A stretch of DNA of 64,000 nt from Tetmemena sp. SeJ-2015 (Eukaryota; Ciliophora; Spirotrichea; Sporadotrichida; Oxytrichidae): NCBI GenBank assembly GCA_027382625.1, contig JAJKFJ010021954.1, positions 1-64,000 of the forward strand, written 5' to 3'. Shown one piece after another: positions 22,601-35,100 of the stretch; the first letter of the stretch is position 1; each line of letters opens with the position of its first letter. The notes under the pieces were generated by a model. The model was not told where the DNA came from. It ran no database searches and saw only the letters and a list, made by a program, of their open reading frames with translations. Both the position numbers and the translations under genes were made by a program.

Positions 22601-24542
22601 CCTAGATCACGCATACCAGAATGGAGCTTGCTTTTGCTTTTCAATTAAAGCTATTAAGCTAAACGACGCGCTACCGACTGATAATGACACCTCCTCTTCT
22701 AAAAATGTGAGCAGAACATTCTACCATTCGAAAAAATCTAGCAGAGACTACCCGAGGTATGGGGTTCTCAGAACTTAGGGGAACTAGAACGGATCAGACT
22801 TGAATGTTATAATGGAAGACAACTTAAATCAAATTGCTAGAGACAACTAAAATAAGATGAGGAGGGTTACTATCAATGAGGCCTCTCCTCGAACTAGACG
22901 CTTCAGACTTAACGTTGATTCTGAAAATCAGAGTGCAGCGAAGACGAGCAATATGAGGTTTGAATTTGAATTCGCATTTTGAGATATTTAATTAGATCCT
23001 AAGCTGACTATTTTTCAATGAGATAGAGCTAGTTCAACCCTAATCGATCAGCGCACAAGAAAAGGAATCCACAAGAAGAGAATGACATTCTAGACTAAGA
23101 TCAGATATTTATCGAGGAAGAATATAGGGAAGATCAGGCAGCCTTTTAATCATCGTTCCAGCTGTCGATTGGCTCCTCTCATAATCAGATAAACTTTGAG
23201 CCTTACTGCAGGGATAATTAGAATGCTTCCTCCTCGAGGACTCTATTAAAAAGCTGTTGATTAGATAGATTACACAATTGCATTGTATAATTATTTAGCA
23301 ATACTAAACATATTCAAGCATCATTCCTAACCTACTTTTAATTTAATAGGATTACCAAAAGATTTGAGCTCAGAGATTGCTGTTGATATAAATACGAGGG
23401 AGTTCAACTGCAGCTGCTATGATAAAGCCTCAGTCCTTATCATTTACGATAACATTTTCAACATATTATGAAATATGCTTATCACCAAAAAGTTGATATT
23501 AATTCAAATTACTATAGTAATAATTCAAATATGTCAAGTGTTTTAGCCTATTCTAATAATCACCTTACAAACTATGCTGGAAATGACATTCCACTTAAAG
23601 GTAGATAAAGCCACTAACGGATAGGAAGGAATTCAAAAAGTGAAAGAGAGGTATCTGAGCAGCCTTGAGGATCCTTGCTTATCATATAATTGTATTAAAT
23701 ATATATATATATATTTGATTGCTTTTGCGCTAACAGCAGAAATAACTATCAAATAATCTTTATGGACTGCAACATGCCCATAATTAAATATATTCTTTCT
23801 TTCAATTTGTTTAATGGATGGTTTTGAGGCCACTAAGGAGATTAGGAAGCTTTCTTATTTATAACTATCAACATCATTAAAGAATAGCTCTTAATGTTAT
23901 TTGGACTAGGATCAGCTAAAGATAGTGGCGATAACCGCTAACACCAACTAATCCTTTAGATCAAAGTGCTTTGCAGTGGGAATGAATGAATTCCTGACGA
24001 AGCCAGTGAGCTCACAACAACTGCAGCAGACTCTTCTCTTCTTCAAGCTCATCACCTTCCCTAGCACTCTCTCTATCGAATCTTAAAACTCCTCACTCTC
24101 CCCTCTAAGCTAGCTGACTTCTCAATTAGGGGGGCAGAGGGAGAACTCTCCTCACTTCCAGCCTGACTTGTTTCTCTCCAATCAAGTGCAAAGAGATTAC
24201 AAACTAGAAAAGCATTCTTAGAACTTCAGCGTGAGTGATGTGAGTGGCTTTAATTAGCGCAAACTAGAGAGAAGGATTAGTCAGGAGGGTCCCATCTAGA
24301 TTGAGGAATACTAATCCTCTTCCAGTGTGGAGGATATTCAATAGAAGCACAGAGACGTGCAAAGATTTCAATTAAAGATCATAGATAGGAGGTCACTCGC
24401 TTCAAGCAGAATCAATCAACTCACAATTAATTAAATGTCGTCTGGGGAGCTAGAGAGACTCAACCCAGACAGCAATGAGAGAAGACATCATTTGCAAAGA
24501 GCTTCTGATTCTCTCAGAGGATTTCTCAAAGAGCAGGATTGA
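19688..24542 (+). CDS. Membrane hybrid histidine kinase with C-terminal receiver domain
   Basis: The N-terminal part (about 19800-20540) holds several hydrophobic segments (LILFGVLIASF, ASFLYQVIIIALNW, LTSVAILVNLVTGLTFLYFY), so the protein is membrane-anchored. A PAS-like stretch (LDEESKEVILANKEAYML) follows. The kinase core has the H-box VSHDMRTPI (His codon 21838-21840), N-box LINLVANSLKFT, G1 DTGVGV and G2 GIGLGLHVCKKLVEACGGH. A low-complexity linker leads to a receiver domain: VLIIYDN near the start, MDCNMPIMDGFEATKEIR with the phosphoacceptor Asp at 23765-23767, AITANT, and FLTKPVS with the conserved Lys at 24000-24002. A Ser/Gln-rich tail ends at TGA 24540-24542. In the two-component scheme the His autophosphorylates and passes phosphate to the receiver Asp. 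The first receiver acidic motif reads YDN rather than the usual DDN. Several IESs interrupt it; the start ATG is tentative. Confidence 0.85.
23781..23811 (+). other. IES splitting the receiver phosphoacceptor motif, pointer TAAT
   Basis: TAAT at 23781-23784 and 23812-23815. Excision of 31 bp gives NMPIMDGFEATKEIR, the canonical receiver sequence after the phosphorylated Asp. Confidence 0.88.
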
Positions 24543-24623
24543 ATAATTTATATCAGAGATACACTACTACCAATTATTTAATTGGAGCTGTATGAATTAT
24601 AGTCTATAAGTCTTTGCTTTTAA

Positions 24624-26909
24624 AATGCCGAAGACTGCTTTTTTAATTTGGTAATATAAGAATTTCATCTCTCATAATTCTAATTATTTCTGATAATGCA
24701 TTTCTTCAATTTACAGAAGTTCTGACCCAGCTACAAAGATCAGCTAACAGTATGAAGAATTTTGCTAGAAGATGATTCAGGGGTTGAAGGTGACACCTTA
24801 CTAGCTGGACTTAGACAAATGTGAGGCAGCTTACCTGGAGCACATGAAACAGAGAGACCCAGAGACACTGACTTACCATGAGAGAAACCTCAAGGATGGC
24901 TCAAACATCGTGCTTGCCAATTCAAATGACGACTTATATAAGTTCTAATAAAGTGATTGTGTGTGGTTTGACTTCTGGTACTGGAATTAGGACTATGTGA
25001 ACTACTTCTATGGGGACTTGTTCGAGCAGACAGTCAACTACTATGTGGGACCCTAAATGCTTAGAGGCCCAGAGCACCTCGTGCTCAACCAGTTCTGTGA
25101 CAATTAACGCATTTAAACTAATTACTTATGACTCTTGACATATATAGGTTTGTCTATGTTTTGAATGATATCCACTTCATAGTGTACTGCAGCAGCAAAG
25201 ACAAGAAGGAGCTGGACAAGAAGACTAAGAACTTCCGCAAGATCAACAACATGAACACCTTGAAGGCCTTCCGCCTCCACTGCTGGATAGTCACTGACCC
25301 CGATCTAGCAAAGCAACTCAAGATCAGCACTGAGAAAGAGCATGAAGGTGATCTTTACATAGTGAAGAAGACAGGAGTTAACAACTTCAACAAAAAGAAC
25401 ATCAACCTTGCAGACAATATGAAAGTTTTATAATAGATATGATATATTTCAGGTTACGATTTTCATTCTGAGAAGTTACTAAGTGCGGAGAGTATCACTG
25501 GGGACTGTAAGATTGGTATGAAAGTAATTAATTGTGTGTATAGTGGCAAACAGCTTTGCAAGAGTGCTCTAGGAGGCATTCAACATGCCCATCCTCATCA
25601 ATGACTTCATGTCATTCGTTTCCATTCGCCAGAAGTACAAGACCAGCATGCTCTTATCATTTAAAATATGCTGATAGTATACTGTGATAAGGACAAAGAC
25701 CCTAAGCTTTATTAAGAACTCTACAAAACCCTTGTCTCCAATTTAAGTCTCCTCTCATATGCTAAGTGATTATAACTTGTAGTTGCTAGAAAGGCCATGC
25801 CCATTAACATGAAGCCTAACAAGGACGGCTCTATGGAGAAGTCTCAGCGCCAGACAGATGTGATCTTTATACTAGCCACCATCAAGAACCTTCTTGACAT
25901 CCAGATTCACTCCGACGAGCCCCAGGCAATATTCGTAACTCCCGACGAACCACCTAACTTCGTGAACCTGGTCCACAACTACCTCCCCAAGATTCAGAAG
26001 ATTGAAGGACTCTCACAGGATGAATTCCTCAAGAAGGGTTTTGAAATGAACTCCCAAAAACCTTAAGATGACTCAAATGAAGATGACAACACTAAAAATA
26101 GGAAAGAGACACTCAAGCTCATCTTTAATCAATCATTCTTAGGATTTTGTTGCTATGTGATTTTGATATTGATCTTCAACCCTGACAGATTCATAATGAA
26201 CAAAGCTTACCGCACTGTAGACAAGAATATCCTACGCAACCCAGAGAATTTCGTTAGCTTTGTGAAGGGCTGCATAAATGGAGAGGAAAAGCTCTACTGG
26301 GAGACTGAGCCACTTAAGAAGGAGAAGCATTCCTAGAAATTGGTGGGCGAGGACTTAGACAACAGAGTTCTCAAGAACAAGAACAGAGACGCAATAGTAC
26401 TTTTCACTCATCCAGTGGAAGAGAAGAATGGATAACTGAAGGAGATGTTTGAGGAATTCGTAAATTAATAGTAGTTCAATGATTCAAACTTTAAAAACAG
26501 TTGAGTGTGCAGTGTTTTTGAAATGATAAGCTCGAAGATTAAAAGCCTATCATTCATTTAATAAGCTTGTGTGACTTTAATTTAAATTATCATCTATGGC
26601 AGATACAACGGCATAAACGAGAGCTAGATGATGCGCAGTCCTAAGAAGCTTCCTCAGATAGTATATTTCAAGGAAAAGCCAGAAGGAGTTGAGGGCGATG
26701 ATGTCTATGGAGAGAAGATTGCCATTCCCTTTGAAGATATAGAGAGTTTGCTACTGAGGAAGACAGGACAATAGAATGTTAACCGACAGCTCGCTGAGTT
26801 CTTGGAAAAGGTCAGAGGCAAAAAAATAGAAGAGAAAAATGAAGGTGAAAATCTCTCTTCGTATGAGAAAGGTATTAAATATATTCAAAGAGTGGAAAAA
26901 ACTCTCTGA
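24624..26909 (+). CDS. Thioredoxin-fold (PDI-like) protein without visible CxxC
   Basis: A long plus-strand gene beginning around 24624-24720; the exact ATG is unresolved. Segments in order: KVTPYQLDLDKCEAAYLEHM, DCVWFDFWYWNQDYVNYFYG, VNYYVGPQMLRGPEHLVLNQ, then HFIVYCSSKDKKELDKK and LHCWIVTDPDLAKQLKIS with GDLYIVKKTGVNNF, FNMPILINDFMSFVSIRQKY, AIVLFTHPVEEKNGQLKEMF with EFVNQQQF, and IYGRYNGINES with KKLPQIVYFKEKPEGV, ending TGA 26907-26909. The alternation 'hydrophobic strand - helix - strand' with VTDPDLAKQL, GDLYIVKK and LPQIVYFK is typical of PDI b-type and related thioredoxin-like domains. I see no CxxC active site, so a redox role is not supported. Codons here are GC-richer at third positions than the neighbours, which suggests high expression. 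Several IESs are present. The family assignment is an inference. Confidence 0.55.
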
Positions 26910-27071
26910 AATAACACCTATCACATAAATGATGGAAGTAGCAAGTGAGGTTTGGTTTTTAGAGAGTGAAGGAGTGTGTTTTCCTTATTTCTTAATTTAA
27001 TTAAGCTTAAAATAAATAAGGAAGTTTATGAATAAGTTTAAGAGAGAGTTTAATTAATATAACTAACTTTA

Positions 27072-27737
27072 ATGGAGGAATATACCAATATAAACATCTC
27101 CTAAGCGACTAGTGCTTTTAAAGATCAAGCGTCTGCATTCCAAGTAAAATAAATTCCTCTTTGCAAAGAGTGTTATTGAACTCTCTTATAGAAGCATGAG
27201 GAAAGCACTATGAGTGGTAGAAATTAAGACTAGTTGTTGGACCAAAGTATTCTTCAGTAGATTATCTCTCCTTCTGTCACTACAGGTGCTAGTTCAAGGG
27301 TCTCAACTGTGAAAAACGTTAACAAGCGCAGAATCAATCTATCTATCATAAGTGCAGCTTAGTAAAACACTCTAATCGGAAGTCTAACTAAAAGAAAGGC
27401 CTAAGATTAAAGCATGGATAGCAGCTAAGTTTAGAATTCCAAGCGCAAAGAGATTTCTCTTTTTGAGACCTATAGCATAGAGGATAGCTATGTATAATGC
27501 TTTCCCATTTTTTAATTTTTATGTACCGAATACTGCATCATAAACAGCTAAGAATGCAACTTGGAACTCAAATTAATTTCTGACTTAGAGGCTCCAATCA
27601 AAAGGTGTCTTTGCAACTTAAGCAGATAACATTTCTAGAAATTTAGCAGAGACTAGATAAGTCTTCAGCTAGTTCTCTTCTTATATATAATGTTGCATTT
27701 AATATTAGTAATAGACTAGGAGGAGAGGGATGAGTGA
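27072..27737 (+). CDS. Unrecognised protein with an N-terminal CxxC
   Basis: ATG 27072 opens MEEYTNINISQATSAFK, QASAFQVKQIPLCKECY, then an in-frame TGA at about 27168; the same frame then continues LLQKHEESTMSGRNQDQ, SVTTGASSRVSTVKNVNK and SLFETYSIEDSYVQ, ending at TGA 27735-27737. CKEC followed by KH could be half of a zinc site. The rest is Ser/Gln-rich and probably disordered. The internal TGA should be removed by an IES, but the nearest repeat (TTAT, 13 bp apart) would change frame, so the assembly is unresolved. An alternative start after the TGA (MSGRNQDQ) is possible. The 3' half, with many hydrophobic codons, may be IES. Confidence 0.4.
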
Positions 27738-28203
27738 TCAAGCTGCCTATAGTGTCTCCAAGTCATTTAGGTTAACGAAAAAGAAAACTAGTCAAGGAAG
27801 ATTTCGAACCGATTATGGAATCTCAAGCAATTTTCGCTCTAAAATCCCTTAAGTTTAGTCGACAATGTTAGGAGAATTTGGTGAAAGAAAGTCCAAGAAA
27901 CTTGAATAAGCCAGAGAATGGACCAACTTTTTCAAAGCTTCTCAAGAAACTTTTGATAGTCGATAATACCACAAGGTTCTTCAAGAACGGACTACAGCTT
28001 AATCTGCAGCAGCACCAATATTTGTAGAGAGAGAATCAACTAGGAGGATTATGAAGGAGAGTGGCCATTTATAAGCTACGCCCTCAGTTTCAAGGTAGAG
28101 AATTAAGGCATACTTGCTCTCTCTGCGAGAAAATCAGCTTAATCTAAGATAAGAAGAGTTTAAAAGCAAAACAGCTGCGCCTGTTGCTTTTGAATTTAAT
28201 TGA
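27730..28203 (+). CDS. Small basic unrecognised protein
   Basis: An uninterrupted ORF from ATG 27730 to TGA 28201-28203, 157 residues: MSDQAAYSVSKSFRLTKKK, then GRFRTDYGISSNFRSKIPQ, MLGEFGERKSKKLEQARE, APIFVERESTRRIMKES and SLRENQLNLRQEEFKSK. It is highly charged with Ser/Gln. TAA and TAG serve as Gln at several positions. The start overlaps the end of the preceding ORF by 8 bp in another frame. It could be a separate gene or the last MDS of the preceding one. No domain recognised. Confidence 0.55.
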
Positions 28204-28343
28204 GTGTTCTAATTTTAATATCTCTAATGAATTAAAAAATGATATGGCCAACTAGAGCAGATAAATAATATTCGATAATAGTGACTACTCTCAAATATAT
28301 TTAGCGAAAATAATTATTAAATTATTAGATTTATTCAATAGTC

Positions 28344-28816
28344 ATGGCTTTCTCACCCGGATATTACGAGATTTGAGTAGTTGATCTTACCTTTTCAAGA
28401 AAAGATATTGCTTCTTCAATATACCAAAGCAACTTTACTCATTTAAAGATATTGGAGAGACAAACTCAAACAAAGAATGAAACCAAGAAAGGAAGTCACA
28501 CTCACTGATTTATTTATTCTTCTTCACATTTTCAAAAATGATTTATTATGATCTGAGTTCTCAGGTAGATCGCATTCAGGATAGAATCAATAAGCGATTA
28601 CTAAAGACCGTGATGGAAGAGCATCTTGAGGTAAGAATACATGAATCTCATTTTAAGTGTTTAGAAAATACTCAAGCTTCAAGCATCTTTCAGGAGATTT
28701 TTGGCAGCTCAGAGGCTTAAGAAGAGGATAGATTCACTTTCTAATCAATTTAAAACTACTAGTTCTTGTTTAGGTTAATATTGGAGAGAGTGATATAATT
28801 AATTAAATAAGAATGA
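28344..28816 (+). CDS. Small IQ-motif-like protein, IES-interrupted
   Basis: ATG 28344 starts MAFSPGYYEI and then reaches TGA. A shifted frame continues LILPFQEKILLLQYTKATLL, IQRYWRDKLKQRMKPRK and LTDLFILLHIF; a third MDS encodes YYDLSSQVDRIQDRINKRL, LLKTVMEEHLEVRIHESHF and FQEIFGSSEAQEEDRF. LLIQRYWRDKLKQR resembles an IQ calmodulin-binding motif, which is what the family call rests on. The C-terminal part is amphipathic and could be coiled coil. The frame ends at TGA 28814-28816, overlapping the ATG of the next gene. Joins between the three segments imply two IESs that I could not fix to pointers. Confidence 0.45.
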
Positions 28817-31800
28817 GTTTTAATAAGACAGGCGGAGACAGCTTCAATAATTCTACTAATAATTATAATTTGAGTCCTCTCAAGGAGCGTTTAAGTATCA
28901 AGGAATCCCCTTAAATTAATTATGAGCTGAATAAAGCTGCTGACATAGCTGCTTAAAATATAGTTGAAGGCATCACTATTCAAGAATTAACTCAATATTA
29001 GAATCAGAAGGGAGAAGCAGCTTTCCCTCCTTCAGGGATCACAAACAAGGCACTAGATTTTGAGAAGAAGAACGACTTTGATTTTAACTCTAGTCCCAAT
29101 GATAAAGAAGAAGGCGTAAAGAGTTAAGCTAAGTAAGAAGGATAAAATTAGCAAGAGGTCGAAATTGAGGAGCAAATTAATGAATACTCTCAAGCTGATA
29201 AGTAAGGCTTTATAATTTAATAAAGCATGATATTTTAAGTTTTCGCTTCAAAAGAAACCAAATTGTGCTACTGATCATAGCACTGTGTATAGGATTCGCC
29301 ACTACCCAAACCTGTCAATCAATTACTTCTTCAAAGATGTGTTGCATCTTGATCCAACTGAGTTGTCTATGTTCAACTCAGTTATTAACTTTGTGTGGCT
29401 GCTCAAACCCATCTTAGGTTTTATCAGTGATAGCTATCCCATTTTGGGCTCCCATCGTAGATCTTACCTCATCATTTCCTCATACAATTATTGATCTATA
29501 TTGCATAATTTTCTCAATAGTGCAAGCTTTGATGTGGATACTGTTGGGTGTGTGGGTTTCAAACCTATGGCAAGCCATTCTGGTGAAGACAGTGATAAAC
29601 CTTTGCACTAATTTCCAGAACGTGATTGGCGAAGCCATTATGGTGGAAGCCTCTCAAAGAAAGGAAGTTAAGGTGGTCATCAAGAGCAAAAAACGAAGTC
29701 TTCAAGAGCAGGAAGAGCTCATCAATCAAATTGACGATGGAGTACTTAATAGGCACCAACTAGAGAAAGCCTTGATTGAAGATTTGAACTTAGAGAGGAC
29801 TGGCAGGGACTAGAATTGTGATGAAGATATTAAAATTAAACTATGAAGTGTTATAAACTCAAATTGTTTTAAAAGAGAACCAAATAAATCGCTCTAATGA
29901 TGCAAGTAAAGAGATCAAACAAAGCCAAGAAAATGGAATGCCAACATCTGTTAAGACCAGTCAAAATACAGATGACTGTGAAATACAAGCAACTCCTGAA
30001 AATGCTGAAGGAAAGCAGTAAGCTGGGTCAAGGACTACATCTATCAGCAGTAGGACTTCAGTAGCCAAGTATGATAACAAAAATACAGCCACAAATTAAT
30101 TGCAAAAACATTTTGACTATCTTAATCTTAATTATTTTGTGTTGAATGTTTCCATATATCTGTCGCTTACTGCAGCAAGCAGTTTGATTTCTTCTTACTG
30201 CGGAGGCATGCTTTTGAATTATATGACTGTGCAGCAGGTGTTCATGTCAACTGCTCTGTTTTCTTTGTTGACTATGGGTGCAGGAATCATTCTCTATGAA
30301 GAATCTGAGGATTAAAGAAAAGCCAAGAGATCAAGTTTAGAACCTACTAAGTTACAAATTTTAAGATTTAATTGATATAGAATTATTTTATAGTTAGAAT
30401 AGCAGCAATAGACTTAAGAATCACTCTCAAAATCTGCATAAATTTCAGAGGATTAATCACAACTCTTGACGCCTGAGGATCTCCTGAAGGTTCAAAATTA
30501 GAAATAAGATTCAACTAACCGATACTCAATAGGAAAAAAGTAAGAGAAGAAGAAAGGGTGAGAAGAAATGCACAAGAGCTTGCGGAGAAGCGAAGGCGAA
30601 CCTAGCAAGGATATGGCAGTATCTCAAACTACCTTTCATTTATAGACCAATCATATTCATCTTCCTAGTAGTTCTATATCTTTATTCAATCTTTATTAAG
30701 ATTCACCTTAATTTATGCTTCTAGCTCCGGGAGTAGACGATGCCTTTTTCTATTTCAGTCATTACTAAATAAGTATAGGTGAATGTAACTATTTCCAAAC
30801 TAATGTACTCCATTTCTCATATGATGATTTCTCCTATCTGAACGTAATGAGCTCTCTAGCGAACATTGCTGGCATCTGGGCTTATCGCTTTTTCTTCAGA
30901 AATGTGATGTTTAAGAACATGATATTCTTTACTACAATAATGTTCGCAGTCAATTAATCAATAGTTAGAAATTAAGATTAGAGAAGTGTGTGAATTTATT
31001 GAGTGACTCAAATCTCAAAGCTGATGTTGGTATATCAGGATACCTAGTATATAGGTATGTCGCCCCTCGTGTACACCTATATAACATCATTCCTCTACAC
31101 CTTCATAAATGAGCTCCATCTCATGCCTATCATGGTACTCGCTGCCAAAATGTCTCCAAAGGCTGTGGAAGCCTCTTTCTATGCTTTTATTCTGGCCATT
31201 ATAAATGCAGGCTACCTCATCTCCTATAATCTTGGAGGTGTTCAAAAATTAATATTATTGAATGTCTTTATTTTTGAAGTGTTTTAACTTATGCGCTGGG
31301 TATAACAGCCACAGACTTCACAAATTTGGGTGTGCTTGTGATAATTGCCACAGCTTTTCCTCTAGTAACCCTCTTCTTCCTCTTTGCAATCTTTATTAGA
31401 ATGATGAAGAGCTTTTTTTATTTTTTAATCCCAGGGAAGTTTGATGTTAATAAGGAGATAGAGATGCATTTTGCAAGACAGAAGAATGATCACTCAATCA
31501 CTTTTTAATATATAGTTGTTCATTTTAAGTATAATTTGATCCAGCCTCAAGGGACTTAAAGCAAAACGATAAGTGGGTTACTGTCCACCAGGAACAGAAT
31601 CTTTCATATTTTCTTCGATTTTTATATTGTAACTTACTTTTTGAATCCATCTTACAGCAATAAAGACATAAACTACCTTGGGGAAAACCCTTATTCGAAC
31701 TATCCTTCACAAAATGGAATTGAAGGAAAGAGGCAGCAAGGCTTGTTAGAGGAAGATTATGAAGCTAACTACAAATAAGACAGCAGACCCATAACAAGAA

Positions 31801-31946
31801 GAGGAAGTAGCTTCATTAAGGCCAAGGGAAACATCAGAGACGATCTAGAAGATGATGAACTACTTATAGATGAGTTTAACACAGACTATCACTATATATT
31901 TCATCTATTAACTTTTAAAAGGATTTTAAATCACAAAGCCAAATGA
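28813..31946 (+). CDS. BT1-family (folate-biopterin type) MFS transporter
   Basis: A polytopic transporter of the BT1/FBT branch of the major facilitator superfamily. A long hydrophilic N-terminus (MSFNKTGGDSFNNS...) is followed by YYPNLSINYFFKDVLHLDP-like sequence, INFVWLLKPILGFISDSYP and LGSHRRSYLII, the typical BT1 'WLIKPLYGFISDS.P..G.RRRPY' block. Then come NVIGEAIMVEAS, SSYCGGMLLNYMTVQQVFM, RPIIFIFLVVLAPGVDDAFF, SYDDFSYLNVMSSLANIAGI, LHLMPIMVLAAKMSPKAVEA with SFYAFILAIINAGYLISYN, and ALGITATDFTNLGVLVII. Each matches a family-conserved position. Two hydrophilic loops rich in Gln/Ser are long for the family. It would carry folates, pterins or related solutes across a membrane; the real substrate is unknown. 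Several IESs interrupt it, one verified. It ends at TGA 31944-31946. Confidence 0.85.
30672..30718 (+). other. IES in the BT1 transporter, pointer TTCTA
   Basis: TTCTA at 30672-30676 and 30719-30723. Excision of 47 bp gives IFLVVLAPGVDDAFFYF, reconstituting a conserved BT1 transmembrane entry. Confidence 0.85.
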
Positions 31947-32162
31947 AAGCAAGCCACTAACTTTTAATAGAGAGTTTCCAACTCTAATAAGTAATAGTAG
32001 AGCAAATATTTATTTTCTTTACTTTTAAATATCACCATATATTTTTAACACAAGAGAGAGATTTAAAGTGAATTGAAGAGAGAGGAAATAGTAAACCAAA
32101 TTTAGATATCATTTATAGTTACCATATTAGGGGAAATTTAATGTAATATATTAATAACGAAA

Positions 32163-35100
32163 TCATAAGTTTGCATAGCGACTGTCCTTTAAGTATTAAG
32201 CTATTTGGTGATATTGATTTGCGGTGTTAGAATTTTTAGTCGAGTAGTTATTTGATCTCACGTCCTCTAAATACAAAACACTTTAAACGTATTGTAATAA
32301 GTGGTTCTCTGTTTTGTTGAGGCTTCTTATAGAACTTGACTTCACTTTTAATTTACCCGTCTAACTAATACTGCTACTACTTTGTTAGCTACCAATCTTT
32401 TTATTAAGCAGCTAGTTTCTCTGCTTTAAAGTCATATTCTTGGCTAGTGGTTGCATATTGTCAGAAGGAGCTGGGTGAAAGGTGCTCTTGTCAGTATACT
32501 TAGCCAGTATCTTCTGCAGGTCTGGTGGATAAGCCTACTTCAAACTCTCTGTGACAGGGTCGCTAAATCGTTTATTCCTCTGCTGATTAAAATTCAATAT
32601 ACATGAAATTTAAAGAGAAACTTTCTGATTCAAGGAGTCCAAATACTTGTTCTTCAAAATGAGATTCAGGTTTAGTCTTTGCATTCGCTGACTAACTCCC
32701 TCATTCAACTAGTCTACAATTATCGAACTTCTTCTCTCAAACAAATAAATACTTAAGCATATAGTTTAAGCTCTTTTAGAAGTCCAAAGATAATCCACGA
32801 TTCGTATTCTATTAAACTTGGATAGTTCTTGCTCTCTGGCTTTTGCTTGTGAGGGAGTTATTCAATCTTTCGTTAAGTATTTCATAAGTATAAAAATAAG
32901 ACTGAATCACTAGTCTAAAATATTTCATCTAAATCGTTCAGCTACTCATTATGAGCAAATCAAAATAGCTCTTCGTTAATTTAAGATAAGCATAGGAGTG
33001 TTTTATTCCTTGACTCATGCCAAGATAATCTTCCTTGTTTTCTACTTCTTCTCTGCCTACCAGCATCTTAACTTTAATAGTTTTGGCCCTCCTTTTCTTT
33101 GTAAAAGAAGCATTTACTAACTTCTAATTAGTTTCTTATTTTTCTTATATTACATTTAATTCTAATTAAATTTCTGAGGACTCAAAGCTCTTCAGAATAT
33201 CATCTCTTCCCTCTCTATCACTTTTAATTCTCTATAGACCTTCATTTCTACTAGACATAGTCTTTTAGAAGCAGTTACAGAGTCTTTTCTTTGCCGCTAT
33301 GTCGCAAGTAAGAGGGAGCTCTACTATTTTAGTTGGGAGGTGTAGGTCCTCATCGTAATACTGCTTGAAGTACTTCTTTAGGTTTCTCTCTTTTTCTTCG
33401 TCAGAGAAGGTGAATGTCTGGTTCTATCCAAACACACCCCTCTCATACTTTTCATAGAAGTCGGCGAAGAAATTAAAAACTGCCTTCTTCTTAAATAATG
33501 ACAAGGATATCTACTTAATAAGATGTTTAAGATTAGCTTACTTCCTTAATTTTCTGAGTTGTAAGCCATTCATCATCTCTAATTTAGCCTTTTAATTCGT
33601 CCTTAGCGTTGATACCGTGCAATATCAGCCTTCTTGAGAATTTCCGTTGTTTCTTTCTAAACTTGTCGATTCTTATTATATTAGAAATAAAGTAAGAATT
33701 CTTTATGAGAGTTCTTGCCATGGATCATGATTATGAATGGAGAGTGGATCTCTCAAATAACTAATCTGCTGTTTTATTAAGCAATGATCGCACTATCTCA
33801 CTCTAGTTTTAGCCATCATCGACTCTCCATTCATCGATTCTTCCTCTTCCTCTTGGTTCTCTTCAGGATGAGCAAAGTACCTCTCGAGATCAGTGCCATC
33901 GATATGGACTCATATTTGCTAATTGATTTTCCAAGACCTATTTAAGTGAATTATAATTTTTATAAGAAAATATAAACCTGTTGATACCGCGTTTACTTGA
34001 TCACCGTTTCCATCTATCTTTTGATCTTCTTAATTTAACATTTCAGATCCCACAAGAGTGGTCTTGGAATAAGTGTGTGGATTCTTAATAAAATTGGCTA
34101 ATAAAAAATATACCTATCTCTTTTAGTTGCCTTCCTTGACCATAAAACTAAGGGGAATCTTCCCTTTCAGTCTATCAAATCTAAACCAATCTATCATATT
34201 TAAAAATCTAAACTCACTATTGCCAGTATCCTAAGTTTTATGAAGGGGAGAGTAATTCTCTTCTACGATTTGCGAATTAAATTTATTCTACTCTCTAAAG
34301 TAAGCCCTTCTAAATCCATGAGGAATGGGTTGAGTGACATTTGATTGATTCCTTTATGGAGCTTTTCTCTCCCTCTCTAAGGGAATAACATTCAGTGTAG
34401 TAAGGTTAGTCATTCCACCTCTGCTCACTCTACCTTCATTAAACCTCTTCAAACCAGGGGAATCAGGGCTATTGCTTCTTCTAAGTAACTTGCCACTTGA
34501 GTTTTTCCCAGAACTGTGTAAGGGTGAGACAGACCTCTTCTTTCTTTTCTTTGCAAGCTTAAAATTAACCTGCTTCTTGAATTCTTAGATCTCCTTTACT
34601 AGGAGTTGCTTGTACTCCTCCATTAAAGCCGCTCTCTGTTTTTACAGGAGCACTTTTCTAAATGGACTTTTTAATTTTCCCTAAGTTGGAACGGCCTTTT
34701 AATAGACTAGATATCTAAACTCATCCGTCTGCTTTTAAAATCTATCAATCTTGGTTAAAGGGAAAGAGTTCTTGCGCTTAATTAACCTGAAGTAAATAAT
34801 ATAGAAAGCTATGAAATAAGAGAATAGCAATATAAAATGAATGAAGTTATTTTAAGGAACAGGATCTGGCCTTAGTTAATGCCTACTCTTTTCTAGCTTA
34901 AGTTAGTAGTTTGTTTTGAGTTTTAGAGTTCGTTTGAGTTCTCTGAGTTTACCTGATTTGGATCGTCTTCGTCTATTTCATCTTCTATTCCTAAAGCCTA
35001 ATCCTCTAGATATTTATAGGTTACTAGGACTTCAAAAGACCTAGCTCTGGCTCTGAGTATTTTCATTTTTGCATCTATGTTTCTAGTTTCGTTCACTACA

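Noticed and set aside
23698..23716. AT dinucleotide run as a meaningful repeat
   Set aside because: A short low-complexity run inside a probable IES, without further structure.
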